Shown here piece by piece: positions 43,858-54,460 of a stretch of 64,000 nt of DNA. Origin of the DNA: Agapanthus africanus (lineage: Eukaryota; Streptophyta; Magnoliopsida; Asparagales; Amaryllidaceae); the NCBI GenBank assembly GCA_030015575.1, contig CM057344.1, positions 590,062,410-590,126,409 on the forward strand, in the 5' to 3' direction. The notes beneath the pieces were generated by a model that had not been told where the DNA came from, did no database searches, and worked only from the letters and a program-made list of their open reading frames with translations. The position numbers and the translations under genes were made by a program. Position 1 is the first letter of the stretch, and every line of letters begins with the position of its first letter.

Positions 43858-44600
43858 TCAACTCACGGATACAAACACTCCTTGACGAGAGCCTCCTGAT
43901 TCGCGTCGACTCGCAGAGTAACCAGTGCCTCCGTAGGAAATTCTCGACTCGTTTCAACCCCAAGGAAACAAATAATCCTTGGCGCTAGGGAAACAAATAA
44001 TCCTTAGCAAACACCTCAACTCACGGATACAAACACTCCTTGACGAGAGCCTCCTGATTCGCGTCGACTCGCAGAGCAACCAGTGCCTCCGTGGGAAATT
44101 CTCGACTCGTTTCAACCCCAAGGAAACAAATAATCCTTGGCGTTAGGGAAATAAATAATCCCTAGCAAACACCTCAACTCACGGATACAAACACTCCTTG
44201 ATGAGAGCCTCCTGATTCACGTCGACTCGCAGAGCAACCAGTGCCTCCGTGGGAAATTCTCGACTCGTTTCAACCCCAAGGAAACAAATAATCCTTGGTG
44301 CTAGGGAAACAAATAATCTTTAGCAAATACCTCAACTCAGGGAAACAAATAATCCTTGACGAGAGCCTCCTGATTCGCGTCGACTCGCAGTGCAACCAGT
44401 GCCTCCGTGGGAAATTCTCGACTCGTTTCAACCCCAAGGAAATAAATAATCCTTGGCGCTAGGGAAACAAAAATTCCTTAGCAAAATCCTTCGACTCAGG
44501 GAAACAAACAATCCTTGACAAGAGCCTCCTGATTCGCGTCGGCTTGCAGAGAAACCAGTGTCTCCGCGGGAAAATTCCCGATTCGTCTCAAATTGCAAGA
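43858..44600. repeat. ~158-bp tandem repeat, 4-5 copies (element C)
   Basis: CTCACGG or CTCAGGG landmarks at 43862, 44020, 44179, 44337 and 44493. Units include GATTCGCGTCGACTCGCAG and GGAAACAAATAATCCTTGG and are related to B's 130-bp unit. Confidence 0.95.
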
Positions 44601-45092
44601 TGAAGCCTCAGGCAGCAGGGACTAAAAAAAACTTGCTTCCTGAACAATGGGACCCTGCAAGTCGATCTAAAACGGTCTCTTGCATACTATCCACGGGTCT
44701 CACTCTCTAAGGTCGAGTTTCGACAAGTAGGGAAACAACCGCTTACGAGTCCTCTCGACTCGTAAGAGGGAAAAATTTTCTTACAGGATCCTTACGACCT
44801 ATAAGAGAAAACACACTTAGGAATCCTCACGACTCCTAAGGAGAAAAACCCATCTACGAGAGCCTCTCAATCCGTAGGGAGAAAAATCTCTACGAGACCC
44901 TCACGTCTCATAGAGTTGAAAAGTCTTACGCAGCAGATCTGAACATGCGGCCTAAGCCATCGCTATTTCTTAAGAAAGTCAAGATGCGCACTCTATTATC
45001 TGTTGACCATGTTTTACTAAGGTGGCATGCTGATAATAAAAGGAAAGAAAAGGCGGAGGAATGACACAAGACATTACAGAAAATGTGTATCT

Positions 45093-45098
45093 TTTATT
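45093..45098 (-). terminator. Candidate polyadenylation signal of the antisense gene
   Basis: Minus strand AATAAA, 97 bases past the antisense stop codon; the surrounding ATGAATAAAAG is retained at the same place in B (29348-29343). Confidence 0.5.
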
Positions 45099-45194
45099 CA
45101 TAAACTTGATTGAGTACAGGATACATTGTGCTAAAGAATAAAAAATATATATATACATTTTTTTTATTTACAAGTACAAACGATACAAGGAGAG

Positions 45195-45904
45195 TTACTG
45201 AGGAGGAAGCGTCCTGCATAGTTCTAGCAATTGTTCGCGCACTTCCTTCCCCGCTTTCTCCTGATCGGCCACCACTGCCAACTCCGCCTCCACTTGGGCC
45301 CGTTGCCGCAAGACAGATGCAAGCTGATCTCTGACGGCCTGATGAGCAGCTTCACGGCCTGGAATGTCATGCTCGGCGACATCAAGTGCCCGCTTCAGTT
45401 TCAGCCCATTTGAGATGCGCTCCAGAAGGCCCTCGAAGATGGCCTTTACCTCAGCGGCGTTCGCCTCAACTTCAGCGCGCAGGCGAGCAGTTTCGCTTGA
45501 AGACTCCTGACACTCCTTCAGCCTCAAAGATGCTTCTTGTTCCAAATAACAGAAATGAGAAGTGCTTTGCTCGAGCCATGCTCCCCGTTGAGTGCTCACA
45601 GCCAAAGTCTCGGGGGATAGACGCATCGACTCCAGCTGATGAAGGCGAGCCTCAATCTCCCGACAGGGGTTAACCCAAGAAGCGACGGTGCCCTCGTCAT
45701 GGAAGGTGGCAAATATCACCAACATCGGGTTAACCGTCGTAGCGAAGTCCTCAGCAGATGTAGGAGTCTCGACGTCGAGTTCCTTGATGTAGTCGCTCAA
45801 CATGTGCAGACTATTCGCCGCACCTTTTGCGGACGGACGTTTCTGGGAAAGGCCGCCCAGCATTGTAATGCGAGACTCGAAGGGCGCCGAGACCGGAATG
45901 ACCG
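45195..45904 (-). CDS. Antisense gene exon 8 (coiled coil)
   Basis: Acceptor TTTTCAG|CGG at 45905. Encodes about 236 residues ending LELCRTLPPQ, stop TAA at 45197-45195. From residue ~110 it is a long E/A/R/L-rich helix (RLRAEVEANAAEVKAIFEG, QRAQVEAELAVVADQEKA), typical of dimerising coiled coils. Intact, unlike B's copy. Confidence 0.8.
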
Positions 45905-48900
45905 CTGAAAAGAAACAAGATGTGATCAGATAACAGTTCAGGAAACAAAAAAAGGGGGAGTTATCAATGTGATAGTCGCTGTACCAGCTGAGGCAGGTGG
46001 CAAGGCCGGAAGGGTCGGCGGCACAGCCGATCTTTCATCCCCTCCTTCGATTTGTAGCACTGCAGTCGATAAAAAAAAGGGGGTTTAGAAGTAATCCCAT
46101 CAATAAAGAAAGAAGGATATCAATGGAAATCATACTCACCAACGCCACCAGAGGAAGAGGTAAGCTCGGATGGGAAGGAGAAGTGTGGGAGCAACACCTG
46201 ATAAAGATGGTCAAAAAGCACTCCTGAAAGACACAACAGTATGACTTTAGTATACAGATTATACGTCTGAAAAGTGAGATTAATAAGTTGCGAACTCATA
46301 CCTTCCAACATCTTTGACGGTATGAGAGAGGGCTGAGAGGTGACCACCGCCAAGGCAGTAGTTGAAGGTGCTCTCTCGAGCAGTGGGGCATCAGCGCTGG
46401 CTGCACCTGTGTTACGAAAAAGGATGAACTTCTCAGAAAGGATTGTAAGGTGAAGAAAGACAGTAACTTGGGATTTACCTGATGAGCTGCCGGCTGAAAC
46501 GGAGGCGACTCCTTCCTCCATCGACATGAGACCGCCTCCCGTGGCCTCATCACCCGACTCGATAGGGACCGTTGTCGTGCTCGCACGGCCAGGAGACGGC
46601 GGAAGATCGTAGACGGGGAGGGCAATGATCGGAGCATTGCTGGACTCTTGAGAGAGAGCGGCTGACTCTTCCCCAAGAGTCGTGCCCATCTCACCCGCTA
46701 CTTCCTCGGGCTCCGCGATCTCCATCGGCTTATCTGCCGCCGCCACAAGGTCGCCGGCCTCAAGCGCCTCGTCCGCCACCACCCTGGGCTCAGTTGTAAT
46801 GATCATTTCATCTGCCGCCACTTCAGGCTCGGCATCAATGACCTTCTCGGCTACAGACCCCCCAACCTCCATTTCAGGCTCCGAAGCCTCAGCGACGTTG
46901 CCCACCGTCGGCTCAGGTTTGGAGGCGCTGCCTCCTCTGTTTCCTTGGGTTCAACGGTCTCCGCCTCCCCCTCGGACGGACTTGGCCCTGCAAGATAAAG
47001 TATATAAGAACCGACAGCTTTATGAGTCTTATAATGAAATTCTGAAAGAAGTGTTACCTGAGGTAGACTTGTCGTTAGCCTCTCTATTGGCGCGGATCGC
47101 CTGTCTATGAGCGGTAGACAGAGCGACCGGGGACTCTTCTGACGGAGTGTCGGCATGAGGGATGGTGCTTAGGCCCGCTCCCGTAGCTAAGGCAGCCCTG
47201 CGTGCCTTTGCTTCGCGCCTCGACCGCTTCCGTTCCTCCCGGGCTGTCACGACGGACCTCCTTGATGCTTCCTTCATCAAATCGTCGTCGTCCTCATTTA
47301 AAGATGCCTCCAGAGCCTTTAAGGCGTCTCTCATCGGCTCTTCAAGATGAACCTCCTGCAGTAACCCTGAGGAAGCAGGAACATCGGCAGCTGACAGAAC
47401 ATCTGCATCACTTGGCGGGAGCGGCATTGAGGTTCCTGTGATAAAAAGGGAAAGTTATATCGACCATAACACAAGGGAAATGAAAACTTGATGTATCGAA
47501 ACTTACTGAGGCCTAAAGACGCTCTAAGACGTTCCTCCTCTTGGAAGGTCTTGAGTGAAGCGGCACTGGCTTCCTCATCAGTGATGCCTGTTGGAAGAAA
47601 AGAAAGAAAAACGTTAGTTAAAGGCAATGAGAAGAATATGATGCAATAAAGAAAATGCGACTAGTAGTTACCTGATTGCGGAAGCTCAGCTAGCCACGCG
47701 TCATGCTTTGCCAACCACGCTGAAGTTTCAAGAGCGGCTTCCAAGTTTGTATCATCCGGCGGCGGCATGACTAATCCCTCGTTAGTCCCATATTCGATTA
47801 GGCCCTCGGCGTAGGGAGCATGGGGTTCCTGACCGAACACGACATCTACGGCGAAGAGCGACTTCTTTTTCTTCTGCCCTCCGACCCTAGGCTCACATGG
47901 GATCGACTTACGCTTAGCAGCAACCTTGGGACGGCGGGTCCCGATGTCCGCACCCACGCCAGAGTCTGGCGAAACTACAACCACTGTCTCCACTGGAGCA
48001 CAGGGTGCCGGGGGTGCATCCGCAATATCAGCAAGCGACAATCCGCGTGGAGGACTCTGCGCACTCGAAGGTCCGGCTCTGGCATCTTTTAAGGGGGGAT
48101 TACCGGGGTCCTTGGCACCAAAGGGGCGTTGCGATCGCTACCTGGGGGTGCACCCTTACGGTCGATTAGCAACCGCCTTTCCTCCTTTATGACCGCTCTC
48201 GTCGAATGATTGTACCATTCTGTGTATACCCTGAAGAGTCGTGGGGCACAAGCCGGCTCACTGATAAAGAAGTGGGAGCCCGTGTTTAGACGCATGAAAT
48301 GATGGAGCGCTCTCTCCATCCCTTCTTCGGTCGCGGCAGGTTCCGATAAGAAAGCCTCCAGCGGTACCCCTTGATTATAGCTCAGCTGTTGGGCGAAACG
48401 ATGCGGGTTATATCTCATGAAGATCGCTGCCCCGTTCTGCCTAAACACCAAGAAGCCCGATCTGATGGAATATAAGTGAAGGGTCTCCCGGGCTGTTAAA
48501 ACTGAAGCTCCATCCTTGAAGGTGTCTTGCAATGGCCGCACTGCAGTGGTGGACGCTTTTCCAATAGTCAACACCTTGTCAATAAAAGACACACCGGCTC
48601 CAACGGTGTGGGAGCGAAGGAGTAAACCCCTGGCATTTCGTGGCGATGGATTTATAATTGATGCGCCGATCAGCTGTATAATACGAGGAAAACTGCACCT
48701 TTCGTAGAACGAGGTCCTTTTATGCATACCGAAAACACCCGACGTATGTAGCTCGAGCCACGACATAAAGTAGTGCATCGGGAAGACCACGTGCAATACC
48801 CCAGGCTCGTTAGCATCCGCTGCTCGGCTGAGGCCATGATATAGGTGTGCCAAGCCAGCAATCCCAACGGCCACCTTTACCCCGATGGTCATCCGGTGAG

Positions 48901-49999
48901 CTGGGTAAAAGACGGAAGGCCGCATACGGTGAGAATGCATTGGGAGCGCAAACCAACTCAGCCAAAGCCCAAGAAATCCTAAAAAGAAGGCCTCCCCGTC
49001 CATCTCAGTGGCTGTGACTTCCGCAAAAGACATGGTTGGGGAGTTAGGAAGAAAAAAATCCTTTTGGTCTATTTCCTTCGCCGGCAGGTTATCTAAACCT
49101 AAACCGAAAGGGTCCTCAAGGGTGGCAAACTTGGCAGCTTCGGCCGAGAGGACGTTTGGGTGAAGGAACCGAGCAATAAAATCCTCAAAACTAACTCCGT
49201 GGCTCCCACGCTCAGTGAAAAGGGCCTCGTAGATGTTCAACACCTTGATCAGACTTGGAAATTGGTGTTGAACAGCGTTCTCCGGCGTGAGCCCCCTTAC
49301 CACCGGCTTAGCACCAAAAACGTACTCATCCGTCGGGAGAAACTCCTCATAATGTTCCCCCATGACCGGTAAACCGGATACCTCCGTAAACTCTTCCAAA
49401 GAGACTGACACTTCCCGATCCATGGCGAGGAAAGTGTGGGTAGGAATGTTCCACTGCTCCAGGAAGGCCTTGAACCACCAGGTCGGGAGCGTGGGATATT
49501 GGAACAGAGAGAAGTACACTGCGGTGTAAAATCCTAACTTTATCAACTGCGACTTCTTCGTCGACAGGATGTACCGGGCCCACGGCAGATAACCGATCGG
49601 GTGGCGGGGGATCAGACCGATATTATAAGATTGCCCCCAAGGTCGCGCCTCACCCTGACAGATACGGCGTCCTAGGATATCCAAAACCATAGGACGCTGG
49701 ATCGGAATCGCATCTATGGCGGGATGTAGAAAGCCCTTCGATGTCCAATCAATCATCTCCACGGCGTACTGCACCGAGGGTGGGCTGGCGTAATGAATCG
49801 CCGTGATGGGTTCTGACGGCACCGCGCATGTGAAGCTCCGTCGGCCCATGATGATCTGATTATACCACGACCCCCAAAGGTGGAGACTCTTGTATTCCGG
49901 GTCGTATTCATTGATCATGGCCAAGACTTCACGGTCCAAGGGCGCTTCGGGAAATCCCTCCTCTGAACGAGGAAACGGGAATGAGGTGTCGAGAGACAT
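45195..49999 (-). CDS. Antisense eight-exon gene of element C, plant-mobile-domain-like
   Basis: Minus-strand gene with a reconstructed intron-exon structure. Exons: 49999-47672, 47587-47507, 47435-47058, 46987-46479, 46406-46302, 46223-46140, 46059-45985, 45904-45195. All seven introns (70-84 bases) have GT...AG ends and keep phase. The predicted product is about 1,420 residues if two one-base frame errors (six-C run near 48096-48101; near 46920) are discounted. N-terminal 1-600: plant mobile domain (PMD)-like, with LPTWWFKAFLEQW, THTF (about 187-190) and LEEFTEVSGLPVMGE (201-215), the pattern of MAIN/MAIL-type and transposon PMD proteins. Next a basic region (KRK, QKKKK; RKRSRREAKARR), acidic linkers, and a C-terminal coiled coil (exon 8). 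Extra antisense ORFs are known in Tat-lineage elements; the function is unknown. Nuclear localisation is inferred from the basic clusters. Confidence 0.8.
46479..46987 (-). CDS. Antisense gene exon 4 (acidic)
   Basis: Acceptor TTGCAG|GGCC, donor ATCAG|GTAAAT. The first ~60 bases (PSPSEGEAETVEPKETEEAA) and the remainder (VAEASEPEMEVGGSVAEKV...) are in different frames, so a one-base loss near 46920 is inferred. Strongly acidic and Ala/Glu-rich. Confidence 0.7.
47058..47435 (-). CDS. Antisense gene exon 3 (basic/acidic linker)
   Basis: Acceptor TCACAG|GAACC, donor CTCAG|GTAACA. Encodes SLNEDDDDLMKEASRRSVV, then REERKRSRREAKARRAAL, then ALSTAHRQA. B's exon 3 (55696-55290) has the same order with KRRRRAAKE and ALSTAHRKVARAA, so this linker is conserved between the two elements. 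Confidence 0.8.
47672..49999 (-). CDS. Antisense gene exon 1 (PMD-like region)
   Basis: Start ATG at 49999 (MSLDTSFPFPRSEEGF). Open for 636 codons to a TAA at 48091-48089, then homologous-looking coding continues one frame over (DARAGPSSAQSPPRGLSLAD...). A single extra C in the six-C run at about 48096-48101 would join the two, so a slippage error is inferred. The exon ends ...PQS-G with donor CAG|GTAACT at 47671. Trp/His-rich helical segments and the GLPVMGE motif fit PMD; catalytic residues of a known enzyme family are not seen. Confidence 0.8.
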
Positions 50000-50054
50000 G
50001 ATCGCTGCAAGTGAACAGAAATTAGCCGTTAGTGTTGCAATTCCAACGCTTAGC

Positions 50055-50118
50055 GTTTAAAAAATACATTAATTAATCAATTAAATTAAAAATTAATTTA
50101 ATTAAAATTAATTAATTA
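50055..50118 (-). promoter_or_regulatory. AT-rich block upstream of the antisense gene
   Basis: TTAATTAATTTTAATTAAAT-type run (both strands alike) 55-120 bases before the antisense ATG, flanked by ordinary-composition DNA. A candidate core promoter for the antisense transcript; inference only. Confidence 0.35.
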
Positions 50119-50933
50119 CACCACACAGCAGTGCAGTGGGTAGGAGACCGAAGGGGGACCTACAAAATCTGGATGACAATACGTCAGTTAATAAGACAAC
50201 CTCATTATTGGATGAGATTGTCAGTTGGTCCCCAGGAAAACATTCCCATTAATAAAAAAAAGGGAAGAATCCCTAGAGACAAGGAGAAAATCTCCTCTTT
50301 CAGAGCAAAGCTCTATCACAGAGTGACACTTGTCAAACTCTGGTTTCAGGGAAATAAGATTCCTTAAAAGAGCATAGCTCTATGGTAATAATGGAAAGGT
50401 CCATCAGAAAATGTTTACACCTAAAAGAATTAAAATTTTTGGAATCTTGAAAAATCCATAAAAAACTTATGAAAATTTCTTCATTTTTCAGATCTAAAAG
50501 GTCTACAGATGATTCAAAGAGCAAAGCTCTGTCCATGGGTAAGAACCCATGAACAAGATCTCTGCAGATCTATAAATTTTTGAGAGCAAAACTCTGTTTA
50601 TGAAACCCCAATGGGGATCTCTTTAGATCAAAAGATCTGTAAGAGCAAAGCTCTTTGGTTAAGGTTAATTTAAGTTAATTTGATTTAAATTAATTTTACC
50701 TAAAGTTTCTAACTTTGGAAATGAGCAAAGCTCTGAAATTCTCAAGCAAGAGTAAAGCTCTGGTAATTAAAATCTTGAAGATGGTGAAGATTTTCTAAGA
50801 GCCAAGAGTCCTATTTATAAGGCGCTTGCGCCCCTTCAGCTCACCCCTTGATCCAACGATCAGGAGTTTGCCACCGCTGCACTCACGTGTGCGCCACGTG
50901 AGCGCAACGGCAGGGGGGGCATTTGTTTCTCCC
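50119..50933. other. Untranslated region between the antisense gene and the 3' LTR
   Basis: No gene. Contains at least seven AGAGCAAAGCTCT-type palindromes (near 50302, 50369, 50517, 50582, 50641, 50723, 50749), like those of the LTR, and ends with a G-run, CAGGGGGGGC (50921-50930), which sits where the polypurine tract should be. Confidence 0.65.
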
Positions 50934-53370
50934 AATCAGAGCAAAATTCTGTTGAAATTTATAATTCAAAATTTTGAAGCAACGCTTCAAATCTCGGGCG
51001 CAACGCGCCACATGTCAGGCACTAATACGTCAGCACAGCGCCCAAGAAAGCGCACCCAATCAGAGCAAAGCTCTATTTAAACTAAAATTAAAGGAAGCAA
51101 TGCTTTAGTTGCGCAAGCACTGCGCTGCGCGATACGTGTCAGCGCAGTTGCGCTGCGCGACACGTGTCAGCGCAGATGCGCTAGCGCAGATGCGCTGCGC
51201 GACACGTGTCAGCGCAGATGCGCTAGCGCAGTTGCGCTGCGCTGTGCGCTACACGACACGTGTCACGCGCTGGGGCATTTGCGCCAAACAGAATTAAAAT
51301 TCTAAAGAAATCTTTTCTGTTCTTGTTAAAACAAGAAGATTTTCTTCTGTAAAACAGAAGCCCTTGGATCAAAGATCCAACGGTTGGGAAAATTCCCCAA
51401 ATCACTCAGAGAAAGATCTCTTTAACAAATTCAACTAATTTATGGGTACTATAAAAAGGACCCTAGACCTCAATTCAAAGGCATCAACATTTCTTGAAAA
51501 AATCAAGAAGCTTCAAACAGAGAGAATTCTGAGAAAAATTCCAAGAAAAAGGTAAAAACCTTCACAAAAAAGAAGAAATTTCTTCTAATAGATCATTGAT
51601 CTAAAAAACAGATCAATGATCTTCATAAAAAAAAAATAGTGCATTGCACTTCTCATGAACCACTGGTTCTTTAAACAAGAAAAAAACAAAAATAAAAAAA
51701 ATAGTGCTTTGCACTTTTATGAACCATTGGTTCTTGAATCTAAAAAGATTCCTAAATCATAGTGCTTTGCACTTGCAAACTGCGCTGTTGCGCTCTTGGG
51801 AGAGCGCCACGTGTCAACATCTGAACCACTTGCGCTATGCACTTTGAGATAGAACTTTGCTCTCTGAAATTGGCGCAACTCACCAGAGTGCGCCACGTGT
51901 CAGCAGCGCAAGCACAGCGCACTAGCGCAGCGCACTACGCTTGCGTGACACGTGTCACCACCATATGAGTTTGCGCTCATTACTTGGCGCAAAACGCCTG
52001 ACAAGCCACGTGGGGCACTGTCAGAGTATTTAATGCTCTGCATTATTAAAGAAAAGGGACAGAGCCCAATTAAAAGGCCTAACAGGCCTAACAAAAAAAA
52101 TGTTATGCATTTAAAAAAAAGGGGGGGCAAAGCCCAAACAAAAAAATAGATGCTCTGCATCATTTATAAAATGGCAGAGCCCAACCAAAACAAGAATATT
52201 GCAGTGCATTACTAAAAAGGGGTAAAGCCCTAGCACAGACCAAAGACAAAAAATGTTGAAACTGGACTTAGCCCAATCATGGCCGTAAGTCCTCAAACTA
52301 AATTGACTGAGCACAGCTGCTCTCTTAAATCAATTTACGACCGGTTCAAGGGTACATCTCCGAACTCCTTTGACTCCTATCGTTGTAATCCTTCAACGAC
52401 GTCAGAGAGGTGACGGGTCCCAACGACCACACATGAATATGGACTGCAGGGTCCTTAAACTCGTGGACCGAAATGTCCTTAAACTAATGTCGGACCATTA
52501 CGTCCCTAAACTGGAACATAGACCACCACGTCCCTAAACTGGAATACGGACCACCACGTCCCTAAACTGGAATACGGACCACCACGTCCCTAAACTGGAA
52601 CACGGACCACTACGTCACTAAACTGGAACAATAGAGCCTCCAAACGCTCTTTTGCCGGATCTAAACGGTCCCGTTTAAGTTGATCTTAGCCCCAAATACG
52701 GCTAACGTATCCTTAAACATTCAAATGGACTATAAAACTCCAAATCAACTTTGGTTCAAAGGTACATCTCTGAACTCCTCTGACACCTATCGTTGTAATT
52801 CTTCAACGACGTCAGAGAGGTGACGAGTCCTGAAGGCTATATAATAAATGGATCACCACGTTAAGTTGATCTTAGTCTTAAATCAGACTGACATATCCTT
52901 AACGAACGTTTAAGTTGATCTTAGCCTCAATACGGCTAACATATCCTTAAACTAAAAACACCAAACCCAAATCTAAGTAAATACGGATTTGGACTAATCC
53001 ACGTCCTACGAGCGACGGCATTACTCAGTCTCCGTATACAATCTACGGGCAACCACAAACAAAACAAACACCCACGACACGAAGTGAAATTCTGGAGAAG
53101 GAGAAAGTTGTTACCGCGATGCGGTAGCGTAATTAACTGCAGGGGCTTGCGCCTGTAGGGAAGAGCGTCCCCACAATCAAAAACCCCTCAAGCGAGGGGG
53201 AATCTGACGAAGTCTGCTACATCGGCCGCATCCGTCTAAACATCCGATACACGGTGCCATAAATCAACTTGGTATCTTCGGAGAGGTGGACGGATAAAAC
53301 CATATAGTATCTGCCCCGAACCTCAGGCCCAGACGTCCTCGCGTCGTCGGCCGCCTTTCGGAGGGGAAAA
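50934..53370 (+). mobile_element. Element C: 3' LTR
   Basis: TGTTTCTCCCAATCAG to GGGGAAAA at 53370 (final CA mutated). Near-identical to the 5' LTR, TATA at 51449-51458. Instead of flanking DNA it is followed by GATTCT, the first bases of the internal region, and then another partial LTR. Confidence 0.93.
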
Positions 53371-54419
53371 GATTCTTCCTTAAACCCGCGGACTTATGCG
53401 TCCTTAAACTAAAACACGGACTGTGGGGTCCTTAAACCCGCGGAGTTATGCATCCTTAAACTAAAACACGGACTGTGGGGTCTTTAAACCCACGGACTTA
53501 AGCGTCCTCAAACTACCTATGGACCATCATGTCCCTAAACTGGAATATGGACCGCAATGTCCCTAAACTACCAATGGACCGCAATGTCCCTAAACTACCT
53601 ATGGACCACTACGTCCCTAAACTGAAACAATAGAGCTCCCAAATGCTCTTTTTTCGGATCTAAACGATCCCGTTTAAGTTGATCTTAGCCTCAAATATGG
53701 CTAACGTATCTTTAAACATTCAAACAGACTTTAGTCCCAAATTGGATTATAAGACCCCCTATCAACTTTGGTTCAAGGGTACATCTCCGAACTCCTCTGA
53801 CACATGTCGTTGTAATCCTTCAACGTCGTCAGAGAGGTGACGGGTCCCGACGGCCATATATTAAATAGACCACTACGTCCTTAAACTGGAAATGGATCTA
53901 GACGATCCCGTTAAGTTGATCTTAGTCTCAAATCAGACTAACGTATCCTTAACGAACGTTTAAGTTGATCTCAGTCTCAAATGCGGCTAACGTATCCTTA
54001 AACTAAAAACACCAAACCCAAATCTAAGTAAATACGGATTTGGACTAATCCACGTCCTACGGGCGACGGCATTACTCAGTCTCCGTATACTATCCACGGG
54101 CAACCATAAACAAAACAAACACCTACGACACGAAGTGAAATTCTGGAGAAGGAAAAAGTTGTTACCGCGATGCGGTAGCGTAATTAACTGCAGGGGCTTG
54201 CGCCTGCAGGGAAGAGCGTCTCCACATTCAAAAACCCCTCAAGCGAGGGGGAATCTGATGAAGTCTGCTACATCGGCCGCATCCGTCTAAACCTCCGATA
54301 CACGGTGCCATAAATCAACTTGGCATCTTCGGAGAGGTAGACGGATAAAACCATATAGCATCTGCCCCGAACCTCAGGCAAGACGTCCTCACGTCGCCGC
54401 CGTCTTTCGGAGGGGAACA
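53371..54419 (+). mobile_element. Extra partial LTR at the 3' end of element C
   Basis: GATTCT, then from 53377 an LTR segment beginning inside the dyad array and running to the true LTR end ...GGGGAACA at 54419, next to GGGAA. It is diverged from the adjacent full LTR (for example the array units) and so was not made by a very recent local duplication. Confidence 0.85.
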
Positions 54420-54424
54420 GGGAA
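54420..54424. repeat. Target-site duplication of C, right copy (GGGAA)
   Basis: Partner of 30190-30194. Sequence on both sides belongs to intron 7 of B's antisense gene. Confidence 0.92.
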
Positions 54425-54460
54425 GTAAGGAAAATACACGAGCAATCGAGTCTACTATAT

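Larger units (their letters stand above)
42060..45194. other. Element C spacer between pol and the antisense gene
   Basis: No supported gene; separates two convergent coding units. In order: dyad array (42155-42240), hairpin arrays (42575-43110), 56-bp units (43285-43620), 158-bp units (43858-44600), hairpins (44740-44935) and a ~250-base unique region carrying a minus-strand AATAAA (45098-45093). Leucine/phenylalanine-rich minus-strand frames at 43147-43778 are by-products of the 56-bp repeat. Confidence 0.85.
30195..54419 (+). mobile_element. Element C: 24.2-kb Tat-lineage (Ogre/Retand-type) retrotransposon
   Basis: Complete structure: 5' LTR 30195-32630, PBS 32636, gag 32781-35935, protease frame to 37933, RT/RNase H/archaeal RNase H/integrase to 42059, a repeat spacer, an antisense eight-exon gene 49999-45195, 3' LTR 50934-53370 followed by an extra partial LTR to 54419, with GGGAA on both sides. 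Hand comparison of 31021-31210 with the 3' LTR gives about 7 differences in ~190 bases, all transitions, suggesting a fairly recent insertion with decay by C-to-T change. The double RNase H and the large size place it in Tat. Several stops and frameshifts make it defective. Confidence 0.92.
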
